A stretch of 64,000 nt of DNA from Breznakia pachnodae (lineage in GTDB: Bacteria; Bacillota_I; Bacilli_A; Erysipelotrichales; Erysipelotrichaceae). Location: assembly GCF_030814225.1 (NCBI RefSeq), contig NZ_JAUSUR010000005.1, positions 62,001-126,000 on the forward strand. Reading direction: 5' to 3'. The position numbers and the translations under genes are program-made. The notes beneath the pieces were generated by a model, which worked only from the letters and a program-made list of their open reading frames with translations, had not been told where the DNA came from and made no database searches. Shown piece by piece: positions 33,970 through 43,671 of the stretch (within the stretch, counting starts at the first letter, position 1; every line of letters starts with the position of its first letter).

Positions 33970-34102
33970 ATTATTCACTTTCCTTTCATTTCACTTAATT
34001 ATATTGAAGCAAAAACAATAACAGAAAGCAATTTAGATACTCATTATTGTACATTTTTATGATGATGATATAATTAAGATACACGTCAAATAGGAGGCAC
34101 CT

Positions 34103-35131
34103 ATGAAACTGAAATTAGAAAGAGAATTTAATCCATATCTTGAAATATTAGGACTATTATCCTACAGCATAAATTTTGAGTTAAGTAAAAAAGAGACAAT
34201 TGATGAACTAAATTCACTAGGTATAGCAGGTAAAGTTTTTTATGATACTCATTTTCAAACTTGGGAAAAGGTTATTCTACAGTTTAAAAAAGAGATGAAA
34301 TCTAACAGTTATTATGAATTCTTCTTCCCTGAACATTCTTCAATTGATAAAACTCTTACATATATCTATCTGTCACTAACAACAGAGCATATCGATTTAA
34401 TCAAATCTGCTGATGTGAAGAAATCTGAATTACAGATGATTCTAATTGAATTAATATTGCATTCATTTGATGATGAAGTTTCGTCACCAGAAGAAGTTAC
34501 AAATGATTTCTATGAATATCTATCAAAACTTGAAGCCTCTGAGTTTGATAAATGGAAATTATTTACGTTATATCAAGAGCCTATTAAATATTTTCAGGGA
34601 CTGATTAATTTAATTGAAGTTAATATTCCCTTGTATGAAAAACTATACAATCAAAAAGAGATTATTAATTATATAGATCATCAGATTAATATATTAGAAA
34701 ACGAAGAGATGAATGAAGAAATTCTAATAGCTTCTCTTGCTCCAGATTCTTTAATTTATCCAACACTTATGCATCCGCTTGCTCAAATTGTGCTGGATAC
34801 TAAATCCTATTATGGATTATTAAACTATGAGATATTTAGATCAGATACATTCTCAGCTACAATTGATGAAAACATTATTATTAAGTTAAAAGCATTATCA
34901 GATAAAAGTAAACTTCAAATTCTAATTGCTTTGAAGAAACGCCCAATGTATAGTTTAGAAATTGCTGAAGAGTTGGAACTCACTGCTGGTACTATTTCTC
35001 ATCATATGAATGTATTAGTTGGTGCCAACTTAGTAAAGATAGAAAAGCAATCAAGTAAAGTTTATTATCAAATAAACGAAGATGGTATACATGCAACCAT
35101 CACAAAACTAAAATCTTTATTATTTGATTGA
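34103..35131 (+). CDS. ArsR-like winged-helix regulator with long N-terminal domain
   Basis: 342 residues. The N-terminal ~250 residues are helical and unrecognised; the C-terminus is an ArsR-type winged helix (ALSDKSKLQILIALKKRPMYSLEIAEELELTAGTISHHMNVLVGANLVKIEKQSSKVYYQI). No metal-binding cysteines are seen in the helix. TAGGAGG precedes the start, and TTGTAC/TATAAT form a promoter. Two operator-like repeats at its 3' end and just after it suggest control of the ABC exporter that follows 71 bases later. Confidence 0.85.
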   Translation: MKLKLEREFNPYLEILGLLSYSINFELSKKETIDELNSLGIAGKVFYDTHFQTWEKVILQFKKEMKSNSYYEFFFPEHSSIDKTLTYIYLSLTTEHIDLIKSADVKKSELQMILIELILHSFDDEVSSPEEVTNDFYEYLSKLEASEFDKWKLFTLYQEPIKYFQGLINLIEVNIPLYEKLYNQKEIINYIDHQINILENEEMNEEILIASLAPDSLIYPTLMHPLAQIVLDTKSYYGLLNYEIFRSDTFSATIDENIIIKLKALSDKSKLQILIALKKRPMYSLEIAEELELTAGTISHHMNVLVGANLVKIEKQSSKVYYQINEDGIHATITKLKSLLFD

Positions 35132-35172
35132 TATCAAATTAGTTTGACATACATCAAATTGTATATTACAAT
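35123..35172 (+). promoter_or_regulatory. Doubled operator and promoter of the ABC exporter gene
   Basis: TTTGATTGATATCAAA (35123-35138) and TTTGACATACATCAAA (35143-35158) are inverted repeats 20 bases apart. The first contains the regulator's stop codon. The second overlaps the -35 TTGACA (35144-35149); the -10 is TACAAT (35167-35172), 17 bases on. Confidence 0.75.
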
Positions 35173-35202
35173 CCTCTTATAAACATTATAGGAGGATTTT
35201 TC

Positions 35203-36915
35203 ATGAAAAAATGTTTAAACAAACATAAAGGACTTTTCATTATATCAATCATATTAGGTATCATATATGCGATTGGTACAGTTCTAAGTTCTAAGATATT
35301 ACAGAATGTAATTGATGCTGCTTTAGAAGGAAATATGGATGAGTTTAAAGAAATATTACTCTTTACTATTATCTTTCTAATTGGAATCAGCATTCTTACA
35401 TATGTATATGGCTACTTGAATATCAAACTAAAGAATGTTCTCTTACAGGATTATCGAGAAGATATTTATAGTGGTGTTATGAAAATGAATTATAAGGAGT
35501 TTAATAGTCAGAATACCGCAGACTATATTTCAGCATTAACCAATGATATAAAAATGATAGAAGAAAATTATCTGACTTCCCTATTACTTGTGATTCAGTA
35601 TGTGTTTATTTTTATCGCAACATTAATTATGCTGTTTATGCTTAATCTCATTGTTACAATCTCATTAATTATAAGTGTATTACTTATGTTTATTGTACCT
35701 AGTGTGTTTGGTAAAAACTTACAGGAAAAACAAGATATGGTATCTAGTAAGTTAACTCAGTTTACCGCAAAAACAAAAGATATTTTATCTGGATTTGAAG
35801 TAATTAAAACATTTAATGTATTCCATCATTTTAATAAAATATTTACAAGTGCTAACAAAGAAGTTACTGATAATAAAATGCAGGCAGATGGCTTACTTGT
35901 CTTAAATGAAAGTGTATCCAGTCTGTTAGGAACTCTATGTCAGTTTGTAGTCGTATTTGTATCTACTTACCTAATTCTTCAAGGAGAGATTACTGCAGGA
36001 ACCACAGTAGCATTAATTCAACTAAGTGGAACCTTTATTATGCCAGTTATCACAATCTTAAGTAATTTCCCTAAAATCAAGGGAATCGAACCAATTATCA
36101 AAAAACTGGATGCAATTGCTGATTTAAACAATACTAACACTGCAGTAAGTGAAGCAATTAACTTTAATGATACAATTGAAATCAATAATTTATCTTTTGC
36201 ATATGATGAAGTTCAAGTATTAAATAATGTAAGTACTAAGTTTGAAAAAGGAAAGAAATATGCAATTCTTGGTAAGAGTGGTTGTGGAAAAACTACATTA
36301 ACGAAATTAGTGTCTGGCTATTATGACTCATACAGTGGAATGATTTCTTATGATGGAAAGGACATTAAAGAGTTTTCGGTTCAATCCTCAAATAACTTAA
36401 TTTCTACTATTCACCAAAATGTATATATGTTTGATACCAACATTGAAAATAATATTACCCTATATGATACGTATCCAGAGGATACATTATATTCTTCTGT
36501 GAAAAATAGTGGAATTGATAAATTTATTCACGAACAGGCAGATGGGCTTAATTCAGAAGTTGGGGAAAATGGTAATAAACTATCAGGTGGACAAAAACAA
36601 AGAATTGCAATTGCTCGTGCATTAATCAAAAATACACCAATTCTTATTCTTGATGAAGGAACATCCGCAATCGATCGTCAGACTGCTCATGAAATTGAAG
36701 GAGAACTTTTAAAACTTAATGACCTTACACTCATAACGATTACTCATAATCTGGATGTTGAATTACTGTCAAAGTACGATGAAATTATATATATGGAAAA
36801 TGGTTGCATTAGTGAATCCGGTCCCTTTGGTGAGCTAATAAGCAAAGAAGCAAAATTCTCACACTACTTTAATAATACTTTAAATGAATTTGAAGCAAAT
36901 GGATCTATTAATTAA
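35203..36915 (+). CDS. ABC transporter, fused permease-ATPase (exporter type)
   Basis: 570 residues. Six membrane helices in the N-terminal half, then an ATPase with Walker A LGKSGCGKTTLTKL (about 360), Q-loop region, signature LSGGQKQRIAIARAL and Walker B LILDEGTSAID followed by the H-loop THN. It would work as a homodimer exporting drug, lipid or peptide. TAGGAGG precedes the ATG. It is likely controlled by the ArsR-like regulator upstream and ends at a good terminator. Confidence 0.93.
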   Translation: MKKCLNKHKGLFIISIILGIIYAIGTVLSSKILQNVIDAALEGNMDEFKEILLFTIIFLIGISILTYVYGYLNIKLKNVLLQDYREDIYSGVMKMNYKEFNSQNTADYISALTNDIKMIEENYLTSLLLVIQYVFIFIATLIMLFMLNLIVTISLIISVLLMFIVPSVFGKNLQEKQDMVSSKLTQFTAKTKDILSGFEVIKTFNVFHHFNKIFTSANKEVTDNKMQADGLLVLNESVSSLLGTLCQFVVVFVSTYLILQGEITAGTTVALIQLSGTFIMPVITILSNFPKIKGIEPIIKKLDAIADLNNTNTAVSEAINFNDTIEINNLSFAYDEVQVLNNVSTKFEKGKKYAILGKSGCGKTTLTKLVSGYYDSYSGMISYDGKDIKEFSVQSSNNLISTIHQNVYMFDTNIENNITLYDTYPEDTLYSSVKNSGIDKFIHEQADGLNSEVGENGNKLSGGQKQRIAIARALIKNTPILILDEGTSAIDRQTAHEIEGELLKLNDLTLITITHNLDVELLSKYDEIIYMENGCISESGPFGELISKEAKFSHYFNNTLNEFEANGSIN

Positions 36916-36916
36916 T

Positions 36917-36940
36917 CATTGATAATATCAATGGTTTTTT
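36917..36940 (+). terminator. Terminator of the ABC exporter gene
   Basis: CATTGATA-a-TATCAATG (36917-36933) then G and six T. Confidence 0.7.
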
Positions 36941-36954
36941 ATTTGAATTAAGGG

Positions 36955-36984
36955 TTGACACCACTATGTTAACATTGATAACAT
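36955..36984 (+). promoter_or_regulatory. Promoter with inverted repeat before the TetR/EFR1 pair
   Basis: TTGACA at 36955-36960, with inverted repeat ATGTTA-7-TAACAT at 36966-36984 lying downstream of it, where a TetR dimer could block transcription. Confidence 0.55.
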
Positions 36985-37004
36985 TTGATTATGGAGATAA
37001 TAAT

Positions 37005-37577
37005 ATGAGCTATCACAAAAAAGACTTAAAGATAAAAATACTAGATAAAACATATGAGTTAGTTAATCAAAAAGGTTATCAAAAGGTATCTGTAAGAATG
37101 ATTGCACGTGAACTAAGTGTATCATCAACTGCTATTTATAGGCATTATGAAAGTTACTCAGATCTCATGAATTATGTAATTGAAAAAGGTGATCATGTGT
37201 TCTCAGATTATTTACTGAGAAACTATAATGAAAAACTATCGCTTTTTAAACAACTGCATATAATGGCAGAAAACTATATTACTTTTGCTCTTGATTACCC
37301 TTTTCTATATGACTTAATGTTTATTAGTGAATATACACCAATTACATCTGAAGCAGATATGATATGTGATCTTGAGACCCAAGGTATGAGTCAGTTAATT
37401 TCTATTGTAGATAAAATAATTAAAGAGAAGAAACTGAATACGGATTTAAAAAACTTATTGACACACTTGTGGGCATATATTCAGGGATATTCATATCTAA
37501 TACGGTTTCATCATTTTGAAATTGACCATAAATTACTAGAAGAAGCAATTAAAGGAATACTGGGAGGAAGTAAATGA
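37005..37577 (+). CDS. TetR family regulator
   Basis: 190 residues; helix-turn-helix VSVRMIARELSVSSTAIYRHYESYSDLMNYVIE (about 25-57) and a C-terminal domain of the TetR_C_33/WHG-like sort (YPFLYDLMFISEY). I start at MSYHKKD (37005) with GGAG upstream; a longer frame begins inside the operator region. Its stop overlaps the next start as ATGA, so it is co-translated with the flavodoxin-ferredoxin gene. Confidence 0.88.
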   Translation: MSYHKKDLKIKILDKTYELVNQKGYQKVSVRMIARELSVSSTAIYRHYESYSDLMNYVIEKGDHVFSDYLLRNYNEKLSLFKQLHIMAENYITFALDYPFLYDLMFISEYTPITSEADMICDLETQGMSQLISIVDKIIKEKKLNTDLKNLLTHLWAYIQGYSYLIRFHHFEIDHKLLEEAIKGILGGSK

Positions 37578-38341
37578 AAACATTAGGTTTATATTTTAGT
37601 GGTACTGGAAACAGTAAATATTGTGTAGAAGAATTTATGAAAGCAATTAATGAAGAAACCCATCTATCTTCAATTGAAGATAAGAACGTTATTTCACTAA
37701 TTAAAGAAGCAGATAGTATAATTCTTGGTTATCCAGTTTATTATAGTAATCTTCCTCTTATCCTAAAGGATTTTATTAAATCAAATCACCAGTTATGGAA
37801 TAACAAACAAATATTTCTTATTGCAACACAGGGAATGTTTAGTGGTGATGGTAGTGGTTATTGTGCAAGATTACTGAAAGAATATGGTGCCACTATCACT
37901 GGTGGTATACATATCAAAATGCCTGATAACACAATTGATGTAAAAGCATTAAAGAAAGATACTATCAAGGAACAAGAAATAATTGAACAAGCAAAAACAA
38001 CTGCACAAAAAGCTGCAAAGTTATATATGCAAGGTAATGCACCAAAGCATGGATTGAATCCAGCATCACATATACTAGGGCTATTTGGTCAAAGACTGTG
38101 GTTCTCTAGGATGGTAAAAGAATACAAGGATCATCCCAAAATCAATCGTGACAAATGTATTGGTTGCAACAAGTGTGTAAGTTGTTGTCCAATGCAAAAC
38201 CTTTCATTAAACAATGATAATAAAGCTATTCACACTAACAAGTGTACCCTTTGTTATCGCTGTGTCCATACCTGTCCTACACAGTCAATCGCATTGCTAG
38301 GAAAACAAGTGGTACATGATCAATCCACACTAATAAAATAA
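37574..38341 (+). CDS. EFR1-type flavodoxin-ferredoxin protein
   Basis: 255 residues: N-terminal flavodoxin domain (LYFSGTGNSKYCVEEF, then ILGYPVYYSNLP) and a C-terminal 2[4Fe-4S] ferredoxin (CIGCNKCVSCCP and CTLCYRCVHTCP). It moves electrons between FMN and iron-sulphur clusters in anaerobic metabolism; the partner is unknown. It is coupled to the TetR gene by a 4-base overlap. GGGAGG precedes the ATG. Confidence 0.92.
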   Translation: MKTLGLYFSGTGNSKYCVEEFMKAINEETHLSSIEDKNVISLIKEADSIILGYPVYYSNLPLILKDFIKSNHQLWNNKQIFLIATQGMFSGDGSGYCARLLKEYGATITGGIHIKMPDNTIDVKALKKDTIKEQEIIEQAKTTAQKAAKLYMQGNAPKHGLNPASHILGLFGQRLWFSRMVKEYKDHPKINRDKCIGCNKCVSCCPMQNLSLNNDNKAIHTNKCTLCYRCVHTCPTQSIALLGKQVVHDQSTLIK

Positions 38342-38344
38342 AAC

Positions 38345-38380
38345 AAGTTCACAATCTGTAGTTATACAGTTTGTGAACTT
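38345..38380. terminator. Bidirectional terminator after EFR1 gene
   Basis: AAGTTCACAA-t-CTGTA pairs with TACAG-t-TTGTGAACTT with a 4-base loop, then TTAT. Confidence 0.75.
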
Positions 38381-38914
38381 TTATAAATATGGCTTAGGAT
38401 TCATCATTCGAGTCACAAGTTTACCATATGCATATTGAAATATCTGGATATAACCCTTTAAATCAATATCCTCACCAAGATACATAATATCAACTTTTTG
38501 TCCAAATACGATTAATGATAATTTTGAGTCTATAAATCCATTTCTTTTATAAAATTTTTTACGAGCAACTCGTTCATCATAATTATCAGCAGCTATTTCT
38601 TTAGTGCTTTCTAATTCTAAAAGAATTGTCTTGTTTTTATACTGCTCTTTTAATAACTTAAGTGCTTTACTACCATATCCTTTTCCTCTTCCATCTTCTA
38701 CAATTGCAAAGTAATCCAGATAAATTGTATCTTTAATTTCCAATACAATCATAAATCCAACATATTTATTTTCATCCAACAATGAATATAATGTTATCGT
38801 TTTTGGATTGCGATGAAATAAAAACCATGGCCTTCTCTCCATTCTTGGAAAAGCACGCTTATATAACCTATGCGATAACTCATATTCATCTTGTGTTGCT
38901 TTTCTTATAATCAT
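38381..38914 (-). CDS. GNAT family N-acetyltransferase
   Basis: 177 residues. The acetyl-CoA motif is VEDGRGKGYGSKALKLLKEQYKN (about 72-94), followed by ELESTKEIAADNYDERVARKKFYKRNGF. Substrate unknown. The start overlaps the stop of the LspA-like gene as ATGA, so the two are translated together. Confidence 0.88.
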   Translation of the reverse strand: MIIRKATQDEYELSHRLYKRAFPRMERRPWFLFHRNPKTITLYSLLDENKYVGFMIVLEIKDTIYLDYFAIVEDGRGKGYGSKALKLLKEQYKNKTILLELESTKEIAADNYDERVARKKFYKRNGFIDSKLSLIVFGQKVDIMYLGEDIDLKGYIQIFQYAYGKLVTRMMNPKPYL

Positions 38915-39435
38915 AAAATCCCCTTTCCTGTATTCTTTTTAGTCCAATAATTTAAATACTCACTAATTGATATATGTCTATTATATAAAAGTCCTAAGAT
39001 AATGAAAATAATTTCAAAAATTGTCAGATAACAGTCTTTAAAATCAAAAGTGAAGAAACCTGTTATTTGAATAAAGTCTAAACTTCCTCCCCAGAATAGT
39101 TTATCAATCAAACTGCAAATACTTCCTGCCAAACCGAATATGACAATCAACTTTACAGAATTACTAACATGATTTACTTTATATTTATAAAACTTATAAC
39201 CAGTAATCAACAAACCAATTACAATAATATTTATGATTACCATCACCCACATATTCGAAAGAATATCAATAAAGTTACCAGCGAAAGAAAGATTTGTATT
39301 TTGAACTGGATGAAACTTTAAAAATCCAAATGTGAACCTAATATCCATAAACATATTATATATGAGTAGCTTTACTGCTTGATCAATTATAATCAGTATT
39401 GTAACTGGAACTAAATAGGGCTTAAAATCTTTCAT
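38911..39435 (-). CDS. Divergent signal peptidase II (LspA-like)
   Basis: 174 residues with four predicted helices and the LspA landmarks: IIDQAVKL (DQ..K, about 19-26), NTNLSFAGN, CSLIDKLFWGGSLDFI with the first catalytic Asp, and FTFDFKDCYLTIFEI with the second. Signal peptidase II cleaves prolipoproteins before the lipid-modified Cys. The flanking residues depart from the housekeeping pattern (GNLIDR, FNxAD), so this is probably a paralogue with a narrower role. GGAG lies 5 bases before the ATG at 39435. Confidence 0.82.
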   Translation of the reverse strand: MKDFKPYLVPVTILIIIDQAVKLLIYNMFMDIRFTFGFLKFHPVQNTNLSFAGNFIDILSNMWVMVIINIIVIGLLITGYKFYKYKVNHVSNSVKLIVIFGLAGSICSLIDKLFWGGSLDFIQITGFFTFDFKDCYLTIFEIIFIILGLLYNRHISISEYLNYWTKKNTGKGIL

Positions 39436-39568
39436 GAATTCTCCTGTCTTTATTCTTATATAATCGTCTTCTATTATATCATGTCTATCAAAACTTATAT
39501 TGATATTATAATTATGGTAAAGCATTTTTTATGGATTTAATATATAATTTAAGTAATGAGGTTATTCT

Positions 39569-40465
39569 ATGGAAATTAACTATATCAAGGAATTTGTAAT
39601 ACTAGCTGATGTGAAAAACTACTTGGAAGCTTCTGAGTTGCTTTTCATTTCTCAATCATCACTCTCAAAACATATCAAGTCATTAGAAAGAGAGTTAGGT
39701 GTTTCATTATTTGAGCGTACAACTAGAAGTGTGCACTTAAGCGAATATGGAGAAACATTTTTAGAATATGCGAAAAAGATTGTAAATCTGCAGTATCAAT
39801 ATACTACTGCATTGATTAATCAGTCTAATAGCTTCCAGCATACGATAACCATTGGATCTATCCCAATCATGGCACCATACAATATAACGGATGCGATTAT
39901 GGAATTTAAAAAAGAAAATACGAATTTTGCTGTTAACTTAGTTGAAGATGATTCTTCACAGTTAAAGGAACAACTTCGAAATGGAACCTGTGAACTTGCA
40001 TTTATAAGAGATAATGATGAACGTGAACCAGAATTTTCTAAGTTGCCTTATACTACTGATAACTTAGCAGCAATTCTACCAAAGAATCATCCATACGCAA
40101 AAGAAAAGTATCTCACATTAGAACAACTACAGCACGAAGATTTTCTATTACTTCAACCTGGATCTGTTCTTTACAACTTATCAGTTAAAATATGTAATGA
40201 TGCAGGTTTTGAACCAAATATAGTATTTACTGGTCAACGAGCAGAAAATATTATTGATTTAATAGAAAAAGGTATGGGAATCTCTTTACTGATGAAAAAG
40301 ACAACAAGTTATCTTTCAAATACGAATATTCAAATTGTAGATATCTATCCTGAAGTATACACACAAATTAAGATTTATTATAAAAAAGATGCAGTATTAT
40401 CTACTGCAGCGAAGCACTTTATTGATTCAGTAATATTAAATCAAAAAGTCAATTCAATTGAATAA
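39569..40465 (+). CDS. LysR family transcriptional regulator
   Basis: 298 residues with helix-turn-helix FVILADVKNYLEASELLFISQSSLSKHIKSLERELGVSLFERT and a LysR effector domain. GAGG precedes the ATG. It converges on the PTS/hydrolase operon at 40485-45953 and may regulate it, though the operon promoter lies 5.5 kb away. Confidence 0.93.
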   Translation: MEINYIKEFVILADVKNYLEASELLFISQSSLSKHIKSLERELGVSLFERTTRSVHLSEYGETFLEYAKKIVNLQYQYTTALINQSNSFQHTITIGSIPIMAPYNITDAIMEFKKENTNFAVNLVEDDSSQLKEQLRNGTCELAFIRDNDEREPEFSKLPYTTDNLAAILPKNHPYAKEKYLTLEQLQHEDFLLLQPGSVLYNLSVKICNDAGFEPNIVFTGQRAENIIDLIEKGMGISLLMKKTTSYLSNTNIQIVDIYPEVYTQIKIYYKKDAVLSTAAKHFIDSVILNQKVNSIE

Positions 40466-40482
40466 TTGAACTGACTTTTTTT
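40444..40482. terminator. Bidirectional terminator between LysR and PTS genes
   Basis: AAAGTCA-a-TTCAATT pairs with AATTGAA-c-TGACTTT around a short loop, with A and T tracts on the two sides. Confidence 0.8.
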
Positions 40483-40484
40483 CT

Positions 40485-41888
40485 TTATGCGATTTCTTCG
40501 TCTTTTTTAGCCCCAAGAATCATTGCGACTGCAAGTGCCAAGATAAAACTGATAATCGCACCAACAACTAATCCAATGAATCCCATATCAACTCCATCCG
40601 GACTAAGGAAACAAGGTAATCCTAAAGGACCTGATGCTCCAAATTCATATAATTTTGCTCCTGAGAATCCAGCGATTGCTGAACCAATCCCTGCTGATAC
40701 AAAGGTTGCCCACATTAGTTTCTTTCTTGGAATAAGTACCCCATATAGCGTCGGTTCATTCACTCCAAAGAAAGTTGATATAAGCGCTGGTACTGCAATA
40801 TTTCTCTCTTGTGTACTCTTAGTTCTAATGATTACACCAATTACTGCACCCATACATGCCATTGCACCTGAGAAGATAAGAGGATTGATCATATCATATC
40901 CATAGTTTGCTACATTTAATGCAAACATTGGAATAACTCCCCAGTGTAATCCAAACATAACTAGAACTGACCAGAAGGTACCCAATAGTAATCCAGCAAT
41001 ACCTGGGTTAATACCAATTAACCCCTTAACAATTTCACCAAGAATATCTTGAAGTGCTACTGCAACTGGTCCAATGATAATTAATGCAATTGGTACTACA
41101 ATAAGTAATGTTAAGAATGGAACAAAGAATGATTTTACTACTGATGGTAAAATTCTGTTCAATACTTTATCGACTTTTGATGCTGCATATACAGTTAAGA
41201 TAATTGGAATAACCGTAGATGCATATCCTGGTGTAATAACAGGAATGTTTAAGAACGTAATATATACATTCTGTTCAAAAATAGTTCCTGTAAATAGTGT
41301 ATATAATGGTTCCAGTGAAGTTAATGCTACAATTGAAGGATATACTAAGACCGCTCCTAATGTAATTCCTGTAACTTCTTTAATTTTAAATCTTTTTGCT
41401 GATGACCATCCAAGTACAATTGGGAAGAAATAGAACAATGCATCTCCAATTGCATTTAATATAATATAGGTACCATCTGTATTTGACATCCAATTTGCCA
41501 ATACAAATAATCTTAATAACGCCTTAATCATTCCACTTGCTGCCAACATTCCTAAACATGGTTGGAAAATTTCCATAATCATGTTTAAGAAACGATCAAC
41601 TGGTGATTTCTTCTCATCACTTTTTACTGGTGCTTCCATTTCAAATCCACCAAGTTTTATTAATTCTGCATATACATCTTCCACATGAGTACCTACCACT
41701 ACCTGGTATTGTCCTCCTGCTTCAATAATATCTAGTACTCCATCTAATTTTTTTAAAGCTTCCGTATTTGCTTTACCATCATCTTTTAGTTTAAAACGTA
41801 AACGAGTAACACAATGTGTAACACTAATTACGTTATCTTTTCCTCCAACATATTTGATGATATCCTCACATAATGCTTGATATTTCAT
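40485..41888 (-). CDS. PTS EIIBC component, glucose/beta-glucoside superfamily
   Basis: 467 residues. N-terminal IIB with the phosphorylation site THCVTRLRF (Cys about 26) and GVLDIIEAGGQYQVVVG; C-terminal IIC with about 10 helices (IMEIFQPCLGMLAASGMIKALL; FGVNEPTLYGVLIPRKK). It takes up and phosphorylates a sugar or glycoside; FGVNEP is common in the beta-glucoside/sucrose/trehalose/N-acetylmuramic group. The IIA is a separate gene 12 bases upstream. Last gene of the hydrolase/PTS operon. Confidence 0.93.
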   Translation of the reverse strand: MKYQALCEDIIKYVGGKDNVISVTHCVTRLRFKLKDDGKANTEALKKLDGVLDIIEAGGQYQVVVGTHVEDVYAELIKLGGFEMEAPVKSDEKKSPVDRFLNMIMEIFQPCLGMLAASGMIKALLRLFVLANWMSNTDGTYIILNAIGDALFYFFPIVLGWSSAKRFKIKEVTGITLGAVLVYPSIVALTSLEPLYTLFTGTIFEQNVYITFLNIPVITPGYASTVIPIILTVYAASKVDKVLNRILPSVVKSFFVPFLTLLIVVPIALIIIGPVAVALQDILGEIVKGLIGINPGIAGLLLGTFWSVLVMFGLHWGVIPMFALNVANYGYDMINPLIFSGAMACMGAVIGVIIRTKSTQERNIAVPALISTFFGVNEPTLYGVLIPRKKLMWATFVSAGIGSAIAGFSGAKLYEFGASGPLGLPCFLSPDGVDMGFIGLVVGAIISFILALAVAMILGAKKDEEIA

Positions 41889-41900
41889 ATATTTCTCCTT

Positions 41901-42395
41901 TTATTTCCTTTCGCAATAAATAGCGATTTCACTTTTTCCTTGATTTACTTCTTGATTGACACATTGAAAGTCACAGATATAGTTATCTGAATTTGTTATA
42001 ACCATTGAAGTAATCAAATCAATCTGATTTTGCTTCATGAATTCTCTGTCAATTTGAATTAAGGGAGTCCCTACTTTTACTGTTTGATTTACTGAGACTA
42101 GTGTATCAAACCCTGCTCCCTCCAATTCCACTGTATTGACACCAATATGTAATAATAATTCCATTCCACTCTTCGTCTTTATTCCGATTGCATGTTTGGT
42201 TGGTGTAACTACTTTTATCGTACCTTGGATTGGTGAATACAAAGTATTTCCATCATAGGTAAAAGCAACACCATCACCTAACATTCGACTTGAAAACATT
42301 TGATCAGGAACACAAGCTATATCAAGACACATACCATTCACTGGTGCATAAATCTTATTATCTGCTTGAGTATCCTTTTTTAAAAACTGAAACAT
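41901..42395 (-). CDS. PTS EIIA component, glucose type
   Basis: 164 residues of the EIIA-Glc fold with the active-site histidine in LLLHIGVNTVELEGAGF (about 89-105) and the preceding HAIGIKTKSGMELL. It passes phosphate from HPr to the EIIBC encoded next. GAAAGGA precedes the ATG. Confidence 0.93.
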   Translation of the reverse strand: MFQFLKKDTQADNKIYAPVNGMCLDIACVPDQMFSSRMLGDGVAFTYDGNTLYSPIQGTIKVVTPTKHAIGIKTKSGMELLLHIGVNTVELEGAGFDTLVSVNQTVKVGTPLIQIDREFMKQNQIDLITSMVITNSDNYICDFQCVNQEVNQGKSEIAIYCERK

Positions 42396-42411
42396 TGTTA
42401 TCCTTTCGTAT

Positions 42412-43656
42412 TCAAATTTTACTATCGTTTAATCGTTTCGATGCTAGTATAAATTTTTTAATTATTTTTTCAGGATCACCTTTTGGTATTTTACTACCAA
42501 TGGTTTCAAACGATAAACCATATTCTTCCTTTGGCATAAAGTATTCATAATATCCATTAGTGTAACCACAAATAATACCTAGAGATATTGTAGAATCTTT
42601 CATCTCAATACCAAACTTTGATCCTAGCTCACCTGGAAATACAAAGAGTTGAATATTTCCTAAATTAATAACAACACCCTTTATATCCAAATGATAATTA
42701 TGAACATCTAATTCTTTCTTTAAATTATGTATTTTCTTTTCATAAAATTCTATTTTATCTTCATTATTTTCTTCAGCAAGTTGCTCTTGCATCTTATTAA
42801 TTTCAATTGTCAATTCTTCATGTACTGTTTCCATATTATGATGGATTACATGAAATAGTGTTTGATAACGAATTGAACCTAATATAATTTCATTGTTTGT
42901 ATCAATTTCACTAATGTGTTTGGCAAGTGCAGTAGAAACACGTTCTAGTTCGTGAAAGTCACTTCCCTTACGTTCATTTCGATTACTGCTGTCAGCTGCT
43001 GCTCCAACAATCATTGCTGGATAGAATCCAAATGAATCATATAGTTTCTTACTTACTTCACCAGCTAGATCACTTGTAAGCATTGTGTTATCCGCACTAA
43101 GCACAGTTGAATGTACTGCCCAGTTAACAAACCCTGCAAATGGTTTTCCAGCTTCATCATGAAACTTTACAACTATCACTTCATTATCAGCTAACTGTCC
43201 AGGGTGATTACGATTGCCATAATAGCCCCTTATTACTTCTTTTCCATAAGCTGCAGTTGCTGTTTGCAAACTATCTAAACAGTCCTCATAACTGCTTAAA
43301 ATCGTTTGTATAAAGAAATCATAATATTCTTGATCAAACTTATTTGTATACCAGCTGCGATGATAAGAAACTACAGATGAATGATCATGGGTAGCACACA
43401 ACAACACAAGATCTCTTTCAATACCATATTTATTATGTAGTAATGTTTTTACATCATCAGCCATTGATTCTTCAAACTCAATAACATCTGCACTAAAAAT
43501 AAATACTTTTTTTCCATCTTGTTCAAACAATAATGAATTACAATAAATATCATCATGAACACCTGTTGCTGGCTCATAACGATTATCACTACGATAGCCA
43601 ATTAGATAGAACTCCTTTTCAGGCGTTAAACAATATCTTGAACTTCCTACTTTCAT
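42412..43656 (-). CDS. Ceramidase-like hydrolase (copy B)
   Basis: 414 residues related to the N-terminal domain of neutral/alkaline ceramidases: KVGSSRYCLTP..., FIFSADVIEF, LLCATHDHSSVVSYH (the family's THTHS motif region, with both histidines kept), and FVNWAVHSTVLSADNTMLTSDLAG. An inserted coiled-coil-like stretch lies at about 275-310. The family is a zinc amidase, but bacterial members act on varied substrates. Paralogous to the upstream gene; GAGGTGA precedes the ATG. Confidence 0.78.
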   Translation of the reverse strand: MKVGSSRYCLTPEKEFYLIGYRSDNRYEPATGVHDDIYCNSLLFEQDGKKVFIFSADVIEFEESMADDVKTLLHNKYGIERDLVLLCATHDHSSVVSYHRSWYTNKFDQEYYDFFIQTILSSYEDCLDSLQTATAAYGKEVIRGYYGNRNHPGQLADNEVIVVKFHDEAGKPFAGFVNWAVHSTVLSADNTMLTSDLAGEVSKKLYDSFGFYPAMIVGAAADSSNRNERKGSDFHELERVSTALAKHISEIDTNNEIILGSIRYQTLFHVIHHNMETVHEELTIEINKMQEQLAEENNEDKIEFYEKKIHNLKKELDVHNYHLDIKGVVINLGNIQLFVFPGELGSKFGIEMKDSTISLGIICGYTNGYYEYFMPKEEYGLSFETIGSKIPKGDPEKIIKKFILASKRLNDSKI

Positions 43657-43671
43657 TTCTATTCACCTCAC

